From: Pseudomonadota bacterium
Lineage (GTDB): Bacteria > Pseudomonadota > Gammaproteobacteria > Burkholderiales > Thiobacillaceae
Assembly: GCA_030684775.1 (NCBI GenBank)
Contig: JAUXXW010000051.1
Coordinates: 1 to 35,755 of the forward strand
Length of the DNA: 35,755 nucleotides
Reading direction: 5' to 3'
Within the stretch, counting starts at the first letter, position 1, and each line of letters opens with the position of its first letter. The notes under the pieces are model-generated. The model searched no databases and was not told the DNA's origin. It saw only the letters and a program-made list of their open reading frames with translations. Position numbers and translations under genes: made by a program. Shown piece after piece: positions 26,853 through 34,806 of the stretch.

Positions 26853-28195
26853 ACGCCCGCTTTCCACTTGTCGCCACCCAGGGCAACGACCCGGCGTTCC
26901 CCCTCCAGAATTGCCAGGGCCGCGTCGCGCATGCCGGCAGATCGCGGCTTGGGACCGATGCGCAGCATGGCGCGGCCTGTGGATTGTTGGCCTGGCTGCT
27001 TGGCAAGCCAGTGCAGCAAGCGAGTGGCGTAATCGCGCGCCTCGATTTCCGGTTGTTGCTCCATCTGGCGCAGCCAGCATTCCAGGGAGTAGCTGACCAA
27101 TTCTTCCGCCGCAGCGACTTCTTCATGCCGTATTTCCGTTTCCGGGCCTCGCTCGATCACGGCCAGCACACCGGCCACGCGGCAGAGCTGCTCGGTCGCC
27201 CGTGCGCCCCATGAACGTATCGCCGTGTACCTGCCTTCCGCTCCCCGTGTGACGCTCTCCATCGCTTCGAAATACGCGGCCAATCGGTCGCTGGCCTTGG
27301 CCGTGAAGCACAGCAGCGGCCGCTGTTCTGGCACCAGCTCGGGAAGACGCAGGAGTGCGGCGAGACGATCCCAATAGGTGCGGAGGTCTGGGTTGGCCTC
27401 GGGCACAAAGGGTCGATAGACACGAGGATTTCCCGGCGCTGGGGTGGCCAGCAATACGCGGGGCCAGAAGCCTTGTTCGGCCAGGATGGTGTCGTTCAGG
27501 ACATCTGCGGCAGCGGCGGGCTGTATCAGCCAGTGAGCCGTGAGACGCGCATTGAAGTGCGCCTCCAGACCGCCACGGTCGTCCGATGCCCGCGCCCTGG
27601 CTCGGATGCCGGTGCCATCCCACAGGCTGCTGATGGCGGCGGCAGTGGCGAGCTTCTTCTCCGCGCTGAACGAATGTCCGCCAAACACGGCGCCTGCCTC
27701 GTCGCTGAATGCCCCCAGGCTGGATCGGCCTTCGCGGAATTGCCGGATCAGTCCTTCAGCCGTGAAATCCGCGACGAGCCGCAGGGGGTTGATAAGTTTT
27801 TCTGGCCGCTCGCTCTTTGGGCGGGACTCCCATTTCGTGCGCTGTTGTTGGTAGTTCGTGTATTCCTCGCGCTCGATCTTGCGGATCGGCGCAAGAGCTG
27901 GCCCATCCGCAGCACTCTTGCCGTCGCCGCTCAGAGCCACCGTCAGGAGGTTCAGACTCAGTGGTTTCCTGCCAGTGGCGGTGGTCACCTCGGCCAAACC
28001 CTGTGCGACCAACGCGGCGGCAGCGAGGACGGATTGGCCTGCAATGGCGGGAGCAATTTGGGCGCCGTCGGCGATGGCGCGGGCAGCGGCGCCCAGGATG
28101 CCATCCAGTGCATTTTTGGGGTATTCGATGGCGTCTGTGCCTTGTTCGAGCACCAGGCCGCAGCCCCTCCTGCTGGAGCTGGTCGGCATATTCAT
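26849..28195 (-). CDS. DUF3987 (YfjI-type) helicase/primase-like protein
   Basis: A 448-aa protein with the DUF3987 pattern: SLNLLTVALSGDGKSAADGP with a Walker-A-like SGDGKSA near residue 90, LVADFTAEGLIRQF, GAFSDEAGAVFGGHSF, and a late ARDYATRLLHWLAKQ. Members occur in prophages and islands beside AlpA regulators and are thought to help replicate the element. The start is one of GTG 28198, ATG 28195 (overlapping the AlpA stop as TGATG) or ATG 28189; GGGGG stands just upstream. I chose 28195. It forms a unit with alpA. Confidence 0.83.
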   Translation of the reverse strand: MNMPTSSSRRGCGLVLEQGTDAIEYPKNALDGILGAAARAIADGAQIAPAIAGQSVLAAAALVAQGLAEVTTATGRKPLSLNLLTVALSGDGKSAADGPALAPIRKIEREEYTNYQQQRTKWESRPKSERPEKLINPLRLVADFTAEGLIRQFREGRSSLGAFSDEAGAVFGGHSFSAEKKLATAAAISSLWDGTGIRARARASDDRGGLEAHFNARLTAHWLIQPAAAADVLNDTILAEQGFWPRVLLATPAPGNPRVYRPFVPEANPDLRTYWDRLAALLRLPELVPEQRPLLCFTAKASDRLAAYFEAMESVTRGAEGRYTAIRSWGARATEQLCRVAGVLAVIERGPETEIRHEEVAAAEELVSYSLECWLRQMEQQPEIEARDYATRLLHWLAKQPGQQSTGRAMLRIGPKPRSAGMRDAALAILEGERRVVALGGDKWKAGV

Positions 28196-28446
28196 CACCC
28201 CCTGCGTCCTTGCGACTCGCGGGCTTTCCTGACCTGGGCGGCAATCCAGTCATCGATTTCATGCGCGAGCCAGCCTACTGCCTTCACGCCGATGGGCACT
28301 GGCCTCGGAAAGGTTGGATCGAAGTCGGCGGGCCGCTTGGGGTTGCGGTGCAACTTGCTGTAGATCGCTGAGCGAGAAAGCCCAGTGCGTGCTTCGACTT
28401 GCGGGCGGCGCAGTAGGGTGAGAGATTTTTCGTTCGATGCAGCCAT
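28195..28446 (-). CDS. AlpA-family transcriptional regulator
   Basis: An 83-aa MerR-like helix-turn-helix protein: LLRRPQVEARTGLSRSAIY is the DNA-binding motif, and FPRPVPIGVKAVGWLAHEID with a W.AAQVRKAR tail is the usual AlpA end. In related islands AlpA proteins activate the integrase or excision. I start it at ATG 28446, which has AAGGGA 7 nt upstream; the frame runs on to 28518 without support. It overlaps the DUF3987 start by 1 nt, so both are made together. Confidence 0.9.
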   Translation of the reverse strand: MAASNEKSLTLLRRPQVEARTGLSRSAIYSKLHRNPKRPADFDPTFPRPVPIGVKAVGWLAHEIDDWIAAQVRKARESQGRRG

Positions 28447-29022
28447 GCTGGGTTCCCTTTGGATGTCGCCGGAACGTTCCGGCATGGCTCGGTATTTAAT
28501 TACATTTAATTTCCGCAAACGGTTGCCAAAAGCGCACTAGATTGCATCATTTTCACCTTTTCACATGGGATTGTTGTGAGCTACCATTTCTCCATCCATC
28601 GACCGCCACTCAGTGACGGCATGAACGTGGTAGCTGGCCACACAAAATAATCAGCCTTCAATCGCCGCTCGCGGTCAGCCTGCGACGGCAACGTAATAGC
28701 GAGGGTTTGCTCCCTCAACAAGGACTGCCCGGCTGGTCGCCAGCCGGGTCAACGAAATGGCCGGCGACTGGTTCCACGTCGCCAGCCCTGCCATCCAGAA
28801 ATTGCAATCTGCGCCCGAGCCTCTTCAAAGAGACAGCAGGCATTCCTGACAGCGGCCCCCCTGAAACAGCCAGGGCTGACGCCACGCCATCGGCCTCGAT
28901 AGGCGCACCAATACCCCAACCAATACCCCTCCGTCGCTTGGCAGCGGGGGCCGCCCATTGCGGCGGCCAGCAGGTTTGGCAACCCGCCATCCCCATGCCA
29001 GCAGGAGGTTGGTCAACGATCC
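28447..29022. other. structured non-coding stretch
   Basis: No supported gene. There is an inverted pair AGCTACCA (28579-28586) / TGGTAGCT (28628-28635), then three hairpins in a row: GAGGG/CCCTC (28701-28716), a perfect 9-bp CCCGGCTGG/CCAGCCGGG with 3-nt loop (28728-28748) and GGCGAC/GTCGCC (28763-28783). GACGGCA and TAGC motifs occur twice with similar spacing (28614-28634 and about 28684-28700). Possible non-coding RNA or a protein-binding origin. The alpA promoter should also lie here. Confidence 0.45.
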
Positions 29023-29181
29023 ATGCAGCGCACCGTCGGTCGCCACGCCGACAGTCATCCTCCCGCCGGGCTTGATGCCCTCAGCGATGACGCGCGAGTG
29101 CTTCATCAAGGGCTTGAGGCGGCCCAGCAACACGCCTCCACGGTCGTCGCCGACGACCTGCGCTCCACGGCGCCCGGCTGA
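29023..29181 (+). CDS. small ORF, unknown
   Basis: A 52-codon ORF starting MQRTVGRHADSH with an amphipathic helical-looking LDALSDDARVLHQGLEAAQQ. AGGAGG lies 14 nt upstream, rather far. No family is recognised. It precedes the second recombinase on the same strand. Low certainty. Confidence 0.3.
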   Translation: MQRTVGRHADSHPPAGLDALSDDARVLHQGLEAAQQHASTVVADDLRSTAPG

Positions 29182-29315
29182 TACCGGGTCAACACTCACC
29201 ACTTGTGGGCGGGAATCGGAGCGCGGCTGGACCCAGGATGAATGGCTTCGCGTGCGCGAGGCGGCCGGCATCCAGCCATCGGCATTTCCCATTTCTACTT
29301 TTCTGGAGAATCGAG

Positions 29316-30308
29316 ATGAGCAAGTACCCGACCAGCCGCAATTTTGGCCACGGCAAACAGATCGCATGGGCTGGCCACCAGGCGTTACGCGACTACTACG
29401 GCCAGGGGCATTACGCCACCGTCCGTGCCCACTTTCTGCGCTGGCAGCAGTATTGCCGCTGGCTGCGCGAGTATTACGGCGTTAGCGATGCGAGCGGAAT
29501 CACACAGTTCCACCTCGACGAGTACGCGGGGCATCTGGCCCAGCGCGTCGAAGAGGAGACGCTGGCGGTCGCCTATGCCCAGAATCTCTTGTCCAGCGTC
29601 AACACCACCCTCAAGGCGCTACGCGGCGATGCGATGCTGCGGATCGAATCCCCTTCTGGTCATGTCGGTGAGCGACGCCATGTCCGCCAAACCATTCCCG
29701 ATGGTTACAACTGGGATCAGGTCGCCGCTGCGCTGGATGCGCTTTACGACGCCGGCCTGTTCAGGGCGGCATCCGTGGTGGAGCTTGCGCGCAGCTTCGG
29801 CATGAGGTTGCGCGAGGCGGTCCTCGGCGACATTCCCCGCTGGGTTCAAGAGGCGAACCACAAAGGGCAAATCGACATCCGCGAGGGAACCAAGGGTGGT
29901 CGTGGAAAGGAAGTCGCCCGCTGGGTTCCGGTCGATGGCGCGGGTGACTGTGCGCTGGAAAATGCCGACACGACGCGCCAAACACTGGGCTGCGGCAACA
30001 ACCTGCTGCGTCCAGGGGAGAGCTTCGATGAACTGGTGAATCGGGGCGAAATCCATCGCGCCCGGATCGTCCTGCATCGGCACGGAATCCAGGGCTACCA
30101 CACACTTCGCGCGGCCTGGGCCTGTGATCGGTATAGGGAACTGGCTGATTACCCGGCGCCGGTCGTGGCCCAGGCGCTGCCCGCCGAAGCGTTGCCCCCC
30201 GACCCGGCGGCGGAATCCCTCGCCGAGGAACTTGGCCTACTCAGCACGGAACTGGGACATAACCGGCTCGACATCCTCGCCGCCTACATCGGCGCGCACA
30301 GGAAATAA
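29316..30308 (+). CDS. second tyrosine recombinase (Phage_integr_N / Integrase_1 type)
   Basis: A 330-aa protein. The N-terminal half resembles a core-binding domain (YATVRAHFLRWQQYCRWLRE). The catalytic half keeps the tyrosine recombinase residues: ARSFGMRLREAVL (Arg), YHTLRAAWACDRY (HxxR), and ELGHNRLDILAAYIG with the likely nucleophilic Tyr near the end. This family is common in islands and integrating elements but differs from the P4-type integrase at the left end; its own target is unknown. I chose ATG 29316 with GGAG 8 nt upstream; the open frame back to 29205 lacks support. A 117-aa gene follows 4 nt later. Confidence 0.85.
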   Translation: MSKYPTSRNFGHGKQIAWAGHQALRDYYGQGHYATVRAHFLRWQQYCRWLREYYGVSDASGITQFHLDEYAGHLAQRVEEETLAVAYAQNLLSSVNTTLKALRGDAMLRIESPSGHVGERRHVRQTIPDGYNWDQVAAALDALYDAGLFRAASVVELARSFGMRLREAVLGDIPRWVQEANHKGQIDIREGTKGGRGKEVARWVPVDGAGDCALENADTTRQTLGCGNNLLRPGESFDELVNRGEIHRARIVLHRHGIQGYHTLRAAWACDRYRELADYPAPVVAQALPAEALPPDPAAESLAEELGLLSTELGHNRLDILAAYIGAHRK

Positions 30309-30312
30309 GGCA

Positions 30313-30666
30313 ATGGGCGTCGCCATCCTTCTGGAGCGCGCCCTGCCGGGCGCGAAGACCACGGTCCGGGGCCATATCGAACGTGGCGAGCGCATGGCCG
30401 AAGCGATCATGGACCGCTTCGGCGTCCGCGAGCCGCGTCAATGGCAAGCCAAGCACCTGCGCTGGTTGTTGGAACGCTGGGCCAGCAGCCTTTCACCCAA
30501 TAGCCGCTACGACTATTGGCGCACGGCACGCGCAATGGCCTCCGTACTCGGCCACTGGCCGGATTGGGAGCCGCATTTGCGGGGAGCCTGGCAACGCGGT
30601 GGAAAAGGTGGCCGGCCCGCGAAGCTCGCTCAGGCGGCGCGAAAGGGAGTGACCGGGATGCCGTAA
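30313..30666 (+). CDS. small partner gene of the second recombinase
   Basis: A 117-aa basic protein. RGHIERGERMAEAIMDRFG and WQAKHLRWLLERWASSLSP...YDYWRTARAM look like a helical DNA-binding or SAM-like core-binding domain, without catalytic motifs. It starts 4 nt after the recombinase stop with AAGG upstream, so the two are likely one unit. It could be an accessory factor for recombination; this is inference. I do not recognise a named family. Confidence 0.7.
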   Translation: MGVAILLERALPGAKTTVRGHIERGERMAEAIMDRFGVREPRQWQAKHLRWLLERWASSLSPNSRYDYWRTARAMASVLGHWPDWEPHLRGAWQRGGKGGRPAKLAQAARKGVTGMP

Positions 30667-30775
30667 CCCAGCTCAGTCACCCTGTGACCGCCCAAGCAAC
30701 GGCTCACATCGTGTTGCTTGCGAGACATGCGCACACAAACCCTGTGGCCATCTGCCGGCTCAGTCGGCGGCCCCC

Positions 30776-30886
30776 GTGTCTGTGTGCATCTACCCCGGCT
30801 GGCTACTGTTCGGTGGGCTCGGCATGCTTTGGCTGCTCGACTATGCCGCCCGTGGCTACCCCAAGCACCGCTATATCGGCGTCTAG
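30776..30886 (+). CDS. short hydrophobic ORF ending at the MITE (doubtful)
   Basis: A frame open from about 30660 ends with CIYPGWLLFGGLGMLWLLDY and a TAG at 30884-30886. The stop is formed by the CTAG end of the adjacent inverted-repeat element, so it may be the truncated end of a larger membrane protein gene. Only a GTG at 30776 could start it, without a ribosome site. Confidence 0.22.
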   Translation: MSVCIYPGWLLFGGLGMLWLLDYAARGYPKHRYIGV

Positions 30887-31051
30887 CAGCCTGTCGGACT
30901 TGGGTCGTCGATAGCGAAAAGCGGCCCCGGCGAGGCCAGTTTTTGCCGGATTTGCAGCCGCATAGCCCGGCTATGGGGCAAAAAGCCGGAGAAAAATGGA
31001 CCGCTGCGGTCGCTTTGCAGCCGACGATTCCAAAGTCCGACAGGCTGCTAG
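30883..31051. mobile_element. probable MITE, about 169 bp
   Basis: Terminal inverted repeats begin CTAGCAGCCTGTCGGACTT at 30883 and match, inverted, the end at 31051 (about 27 bp with few differences). It has no coding capacity, and its centre is also partly self-complementary (GCAAAAAGCCGG...). CTAG at both ends may be a target duplication. It interrupts the HipA-like remnant. Similar ends occur, from memory, in many betaproteobacteria. Confidence 0.7.
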
Positions 31052-31410
31052 CAGTTCGACGCCTGCCGGGCAGCAGGGTGCGCATTCCTTCCGCCAACAG
31101 CGTGCGCGGCACGCCCGTCTCGTCAGACACGTCGTCCAGTACGCCATTCCAGTCTACGCTCGGCTTTTCCCTGTCCTTCCAGCGCATGCGTCGGGCAATG
31201 CCATCCGGATGCAGGTACATGGGGGCGAAGTCGAACAGCGGCGTCAGGCGCATCCAACCCTCCGCGAAACGCTGCAAGTCCGTGTTACGGGCGTGGTTGT
31301 CCTTGTTGCCGAAAGCCAGGTTGGCGACATCCCGTTTCAAGTATTCGAGCACTTCCGCCGCAGGATCGGTGCAGGTTTGGGCGAGACGGGCCACGACATC
31401 CTGATGCGGC
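31052..31410 (-). pseudogene. HipA-like kinase remnant
   Basis: The minus strand encodes DVVARLAQTCTDPAAEVLEY, then VANLAFGNKDNHARN and LTPLFDFAPMYLHPDGIARR, the catalytic-loop region of HipA-type Ser/Thr kinases (GN.DNHARN holds the catalytic Asp/Asn). The N-terminal two thirds are missing and the gene ends in the MITE at 31051; beyond that the frame is MITE sequence. No HipB partner is visible. It is a dead fragment at the right border of the island. Confidence 0.75.
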
Positions 31411-31416
31411 GGGGCA

Positions 31417-31542
31417 GTTACACATGTGGTTACACGTTACGCAGGGTGTTACGCAGCGTTTACGCAAGCGGGCGGGTAACACGCGATGCGCCATGGTTTT
31501 TCGAGGGCACAACGCGGTTGACAGGCCGGTTGACTGGTTGAC
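31417..31542. repeat. short direct repeats near attR
   Basis: GTTACAC/GTTACGC occurs at 31417, 31429, 31436 and 31448 (a TTTACGC variant at 31459), and GGTTGAC at 31516, 31528 and 31536. Such clusters beside an attachment site fit excisionase or integrase binding. Confidence 0.45.
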
Positions 31543-31587
31543 AAAAAATCCGGGGTTTTCGTGGGAGAGGGGGCACCAATCACGGGA

Positions 31588-31609
31588 TGCACTACGGGAT
31601 GCACTACGG
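31588..31609. promoter_or_regulatory. putative integrase arm-type sites, right end
   Basis: TGCACTACGG at 31588-31597 and 31600-31609, the same 10-mer and spacing as at the left end of the island (6284 on). Confidence 0.5.
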
Positions 31610-31661
31610 GTCTCGACACCCATCGTTTAATCCATATTGATACAACGAGTTACTGATATTT

Positions 31662-31683
31662 TTCGAGTCCCCCTCCCGCACCA
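31662..31683 (+). other. attR
   Basis: A 22-base copy of the tRNA-Leu 3' end with TTCGAGTCCCCCTCCCG then CACCA; one G is missing compared with attL. It marks the right border of the island, about 180 bp from polA. Confidence 0.85.
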
Positions 31684-31777
31684 AGCACACATCAAAAGCA
31701 GTTCATCATCATCTGTAACTGCGCAATCAGTCATGGCACGCATATCGGCTGGCGTCCCACTGACTTCATCAGCAGGA

Positions 31778-31852
31778 CGTAGGTTGGGCAAAGCGGAGCG
31801 TGCCCAACATTCCCGCCAGTCGTTGGGCACGCTTCGCTTTGCCCAACCTACG
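31778..31852. repeat. REP-like inverted repeat, copy 3 of 3
   Basis: Same element as at 1803 and 4857, with CGTAGGTTGGGCAAAGC ends. It lies 7 bp beyond the polA stop codon and could end its transcript. Confidence 0.9.
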
Positions 31853-31859
31853 TGCAATG

Positions 31860-34658
31860 TCAGTGCGCGGCTTCCCAGTTCGGCCCGACACCTACTTCCG
31901 CCTTCAACGGCACAGCCAGTTGCGCGACGCCCGCCATCTTTTCCGGCAGGCCGACGCGGATGGTTTCCAGTTCGTCGTCGGGGACTTCCAGGATCAGTTC
32001 GTCGTGCACCTGCATGATGAGCTTCGATTGCAATCCCGCGCTGTCCAGCCAGCCGCGCACCGCGATCATCGCCAGTTTGATCAGGTCCGCCGCCGTGCCT
32101 TGCATGGGGGCGTTGATGGCGGCGCGTTCGGCGCCCTGGCGGCGGGCCGCGCTGTTGCCGCCTCCGCTCAGTTCCGGAAGATAGAGGCGGCGGCCGAACA
32201 GGGTTTCCACGTAGCCCAGCGTTTTCGCCTGCTCGCGGGTGCGCGCCATGTACTCGGCGACGCCGGGATAACGCGCGAAATAGCGGTCGATGTAGACCTG
32301 CGCCACGGCGCGCTCGACGTTCAATTGCGCGGCGAGGCCGAAGGCGGACATGCCGTAGATCAGGCCGAAGTTGACCGCCTTGGCCATGCGGCGCATGTCC
32401 GTCGTCACGTCTTCCAGCGGCACGCCCTGCACCTCGGCGGCGGTGGCAGCGTGGATGTCGGCGTCCTCGGAAAAGGCTTTGAGCAGGCCGGCGTCGCCCG
32501 ACAGGTGCGCCATGATGCGCAACTCGATCTGCGAGTAGTCGGCGGAGACGATGACGTGCCCCGCCTCGGCGATGAAGGCCTCGCGGATCTTGCGGCCTTC
32601 CATGGTGCGCACCGGGATGTTCTGCAGATTGGGGTCGGAACTGGACAGCCGCCCGGTCACCGCCACCGCCTGCGAATAGGTGGTGTGGACGCGCCCGGTG
32701 GCCGGGTTGACCATGCCCGGCAGCTTGTCGGTATAGGTCGATTTCAGCTTGGCGAGGCCGCGGTAATCGAGAATCAGTTTCGGCAGGGGATGATCCAGGG
32801 CCAGTTCCTGCAGAGCGTCTTCATTGGTGGACGGCGCGCCGCCCGGCGTCTTCTTCTTCGGCTTCAGGCCGAGTTGGCCGAACAGGATTTCACCGAGTTG
32901 CTTGGGCGAGTTGAGGTTGAACGGCTGCCCGGCCGCTTCATGCACCTTCTTCTCGATGGCCAGCATTTCCTGGCCGAGGGTGACGGAATGCCGGCGCAAC
33001 AGGTCGGCGTCCAGCTTCACCCCGGTGCGCTCCATCTTCGCCAGGATGGGCAGCAGCGGCATTTCGATGTCGCGGTAGACCTTCTCCAGCCCGGCTTCGC
33101 GGTGGATCGCCGGGTACATGGCCTGGTGCAGACGCAAAGTGATGTCGGCATCCTCCGCCGCGTAGGCGGTGGCGTGCTCGACGCTGACCTGATCGAAGCC
33201 GATCTGGTTGGCGCCCTTGCCGCACACGGCTTCGTACTTGATGGTCTGCTCGCCGAGATGGCGCGCCGCCAGGGTATCCATGTCGTGGCGCTCGTGCGCT
33301 TCCAGCACATAGGACTGCAACAGGGTGTCGTGAGTGACGCCGCGCAGGTCGACGCCGTGGTTCATCAACACATGCCAGTCGTATTTCAGGTTCTGCCCGA
33401 CCTTGGCTTTGCTTGCGTCCTCCAGCAGCGGCTTCAGCTGCGCCAGTGTTTCCAGCAGCGGCAGTTGCGCCGGCGCCCCGGCGTAGTGGTGCGCCAGCGG
33501 CAGATAAGCGGCTTCACCCGATTCGATGGAGAACGACATGCCCACCAGTTGCGCCCGCATCGGGTCGAGACTGGTGGTTTCGGTGTCCAGGCAGATCAGC
33601 TCGGCGGCTTGCAGTTTCTCCAGCCAGCGGGCGAGGGTGGGGGCGTCGAGGATGGCTTCGTAGCGGCGTTGCACTGCTCCCTCTCCCGCGGGCGGGATAC
33701 CGAAGGGTAGGGGCTTCATCAGAGGGCCGGGGTGAGGGAGCCCCGGTTGATCCGGCGTTGCCGCTTGATCGGCGCTTGCTCCCTCACCCCCGGCCCCTCC
33801 CCCGGGGGGGGAGGGGAGCAATTCTCGTAACCACGTCCGGAAGCCGTATTTCGTATACAGCTCCGCCAGTTTTTCCCGATCTACCTCGCGCCAGGTGAGG
33901 TCGTTGACGTGCTCCGGCAATTCCACATCCGTCTTCACCGTCACCAGCTTGCGCGCCATCGGCAACCAATCCTGGGCGGCGCGCAGGTTCTCGCCGGCTT
34001 TGCCCTTGACCTCGTCGGCGCGCGCCAGCAGCGCGTCGAGGCCGTCGAATTCGCTCAGCCACTTCACCGCTGTCTTCGGCCCCACCTTTTCCACACCCGG
34101 CACGTTATCCACCGTGTCGCCCACCAGCGTCAGGTATTCGACGATGCGAGTCGGCGGCACACCGAACTTGGCCAGCACTCCGGCCTCGTCCAGCACCTCG
34201 TTGGTCATGGTGTTGATCAGGCGCACCCTGGGCGTCACCAGTTGCGCCAAGTCCTTGTCGCCGGTGGACACCACCGCCTCCATCCCCGCCGCCTCAGCCT
34301 GTACCGTCAGGGTGCCGATCACATCATCGGCCTCCACCCCGTCGATCATCAGCAACGGCCAGCCCAGCGCCACCACCGCTTCATGCAGCGGCGCGATCTG
34401 GCGGGCCAGGTCGTCCGGCATCGGCGGCCGGGTCGCCTTGTACGCGGGATACCAGTCGTCGCGGAAAGTCTTGCCCTTGGCGTCGAACACGCAGGCGGCG
34501 TAGGCGCTCGGGTAATCCTTGCGCAGTCGCTTGAGCATGTTGATGACGCCATACATCGCGCCGGTAGGCTCGCCCTCCGGGTTGCGCAGGTCGGGCAGGG
34601 CGTGGAAGGCGCGGTAGAGATAGCTGGAGCCATCCACCAGCAGCAGGGTCGAGGTCAT
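31860..34658 (-). CDS. polA: DNA polymerase I
   Basis: A 932-aa repair and Okazaki-fragment polymerase with all three parts. The 5' nuclease (1-280) begins LLLVDGSSYLYRAFHAL and has VVSTGDKDLAQLV and VGPKTAVKWL. The 3'-5' proofreading domain is intact: LICLDTETTSLD (Exo I), VGQNLKYDWHV (Exo II), YAAEDADITLRL (Exo III). The polymerase has VSADYSQIELRIMAHLSGD (motif A), RRMAKAVNFGLIYG (O helix) and MQVHDELILEV (motif C). Length is normal. The linker between nuclease and proofreading domains (about residues 280-328) is made of GC-rich repeat sequence read in frame. It lies just outside attR. Confidence 0.97.
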   Translation of the reverse strand: MTSTLLLVDGSSYLYRAFHALPDLRNPEGEPTGAMYGVINMLKRLRKDYPSAYAACVFDAKGKTFRDDWYPAYKATRPPMPDDLARQIAPLHEAVVALGWPLLMIDGVEADDVIGTLTVQAEAAGMEAVVSTGDKDLAQLVTPRVRLINTMTNEVLDEAGVLAKFGVPPTRIVEYLTLVGDTVDNVPGVEKVGPKTAVKWLSEFDGLDALLARADEVKGKAGENLRAAQDWLPMARKLVTVKTDVELPEHVNDLTWREVDREKLAELYTKYGFRTWLRELLPSPPGGGAGGEGASADQAATPDQPGLPHPGPLMKPLPFGIPPAGEGAVQRRYEAILDAPTLARWLEKLQAAELICLDTETTSLDPMRAQLVGMSFSIESGEAAYLPLAHHYAGAPAQLPLLETLAQLKPLLEDASKAKVGQNLKYDWHVLMNHGVDLRGVTHDTLLQSYVLEAHERHDMDTLAARHLGEQTIKYEAVCGKGANQIGFDQVSVEHATAYAAEDADITLRLHQAMYPAIHREAGLEKVYRDIEMPLLPILAKMERTGVKLDADLLRRHSVTLGQEMLAIEKKVHEAAGQPFNLNSPKQLGEILFGQLGLKPKKKTPGGAPSTNEDALQELALDHPLPKLILDYRGLAKLKSTYTDKLPGMVNPATGRVHTTYSQAVAVTGRLSSSDPNLQNIPVRTMEGRKIREAFIAEAGHVIVSADYSQIELRIMAHLSGDAGLLKAFSEDADIHAATAAEVQGVPLEDVTTDMRRMAKAVNFGLIYGMSAFGLAAQLNVERAVAQVYIDRYFARYPGVAEYMARTREQAKTLGYVETLFGRRLYLPELSGGGNSAARRQGAERAAINAPMQGTAADLIKLAMIAVRGWLDSAGLQSKLIMQVHDELILEVPDDELETIRVGLPEKMAGVAQLAVPLKAEVGVGPNWEAAH
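33676..33819. repeat. two GC-rich palindromic repeats inside polA
   Basis: Elements at 33676-33741 and 33778-33819 both begin GCTCCCTC and end GGGAGC-like, forming hairpins, and are read in frame as LPSPPGGGAGGEG and LPFGIPPAGEGA. They fill the linker between polymerase I domains, where extra residues are tolerated. Confidence 0.75.
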
Positions 34659-34806
34659 GGGGAATCCGTCGGAAAAGTGGGCGAGATTGTAGGGGCAGAT
34701 GTAGCGCAGGCATCTCCGCCCGCGACTTCGCCCTGCCGGGGCGAACGGGACACGCCCGCGATCCTCTAGAACGGCGCGGCCTCGCCCCCAACGCGCCCCC
34801 CGGCCC

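Larger units (their letters stand above)
6147..31683. mobile_element. tRNA-Leu genomic island, about 25.5 kb
   Basis: The island is bounded by the tRNA-Leu 3' end and a near-perfect copy of it at 31662-31683. It starts with a P4-type integrase next to the tRNA and carries a DUF3987 gene, an AlpA regulator, a second recombinase and a large defence-like operon. No conjugation genes are visible, so it would need help to transfer. Core genes (queA, polA) lie directly outside both ends. Confidence 0.88.

Noticed and set aside
30630-31394. A 254-aa intact HipA-like protein
   Set aside because: Only the first third matches HipA; the rest is translation of the MITE and flanking DNA.
31627-31857. 76-aa minus-strand ORF between attR and polA
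   Set aside because: It is made of REP copy 3 and the attR repeat, without a ribosome site.
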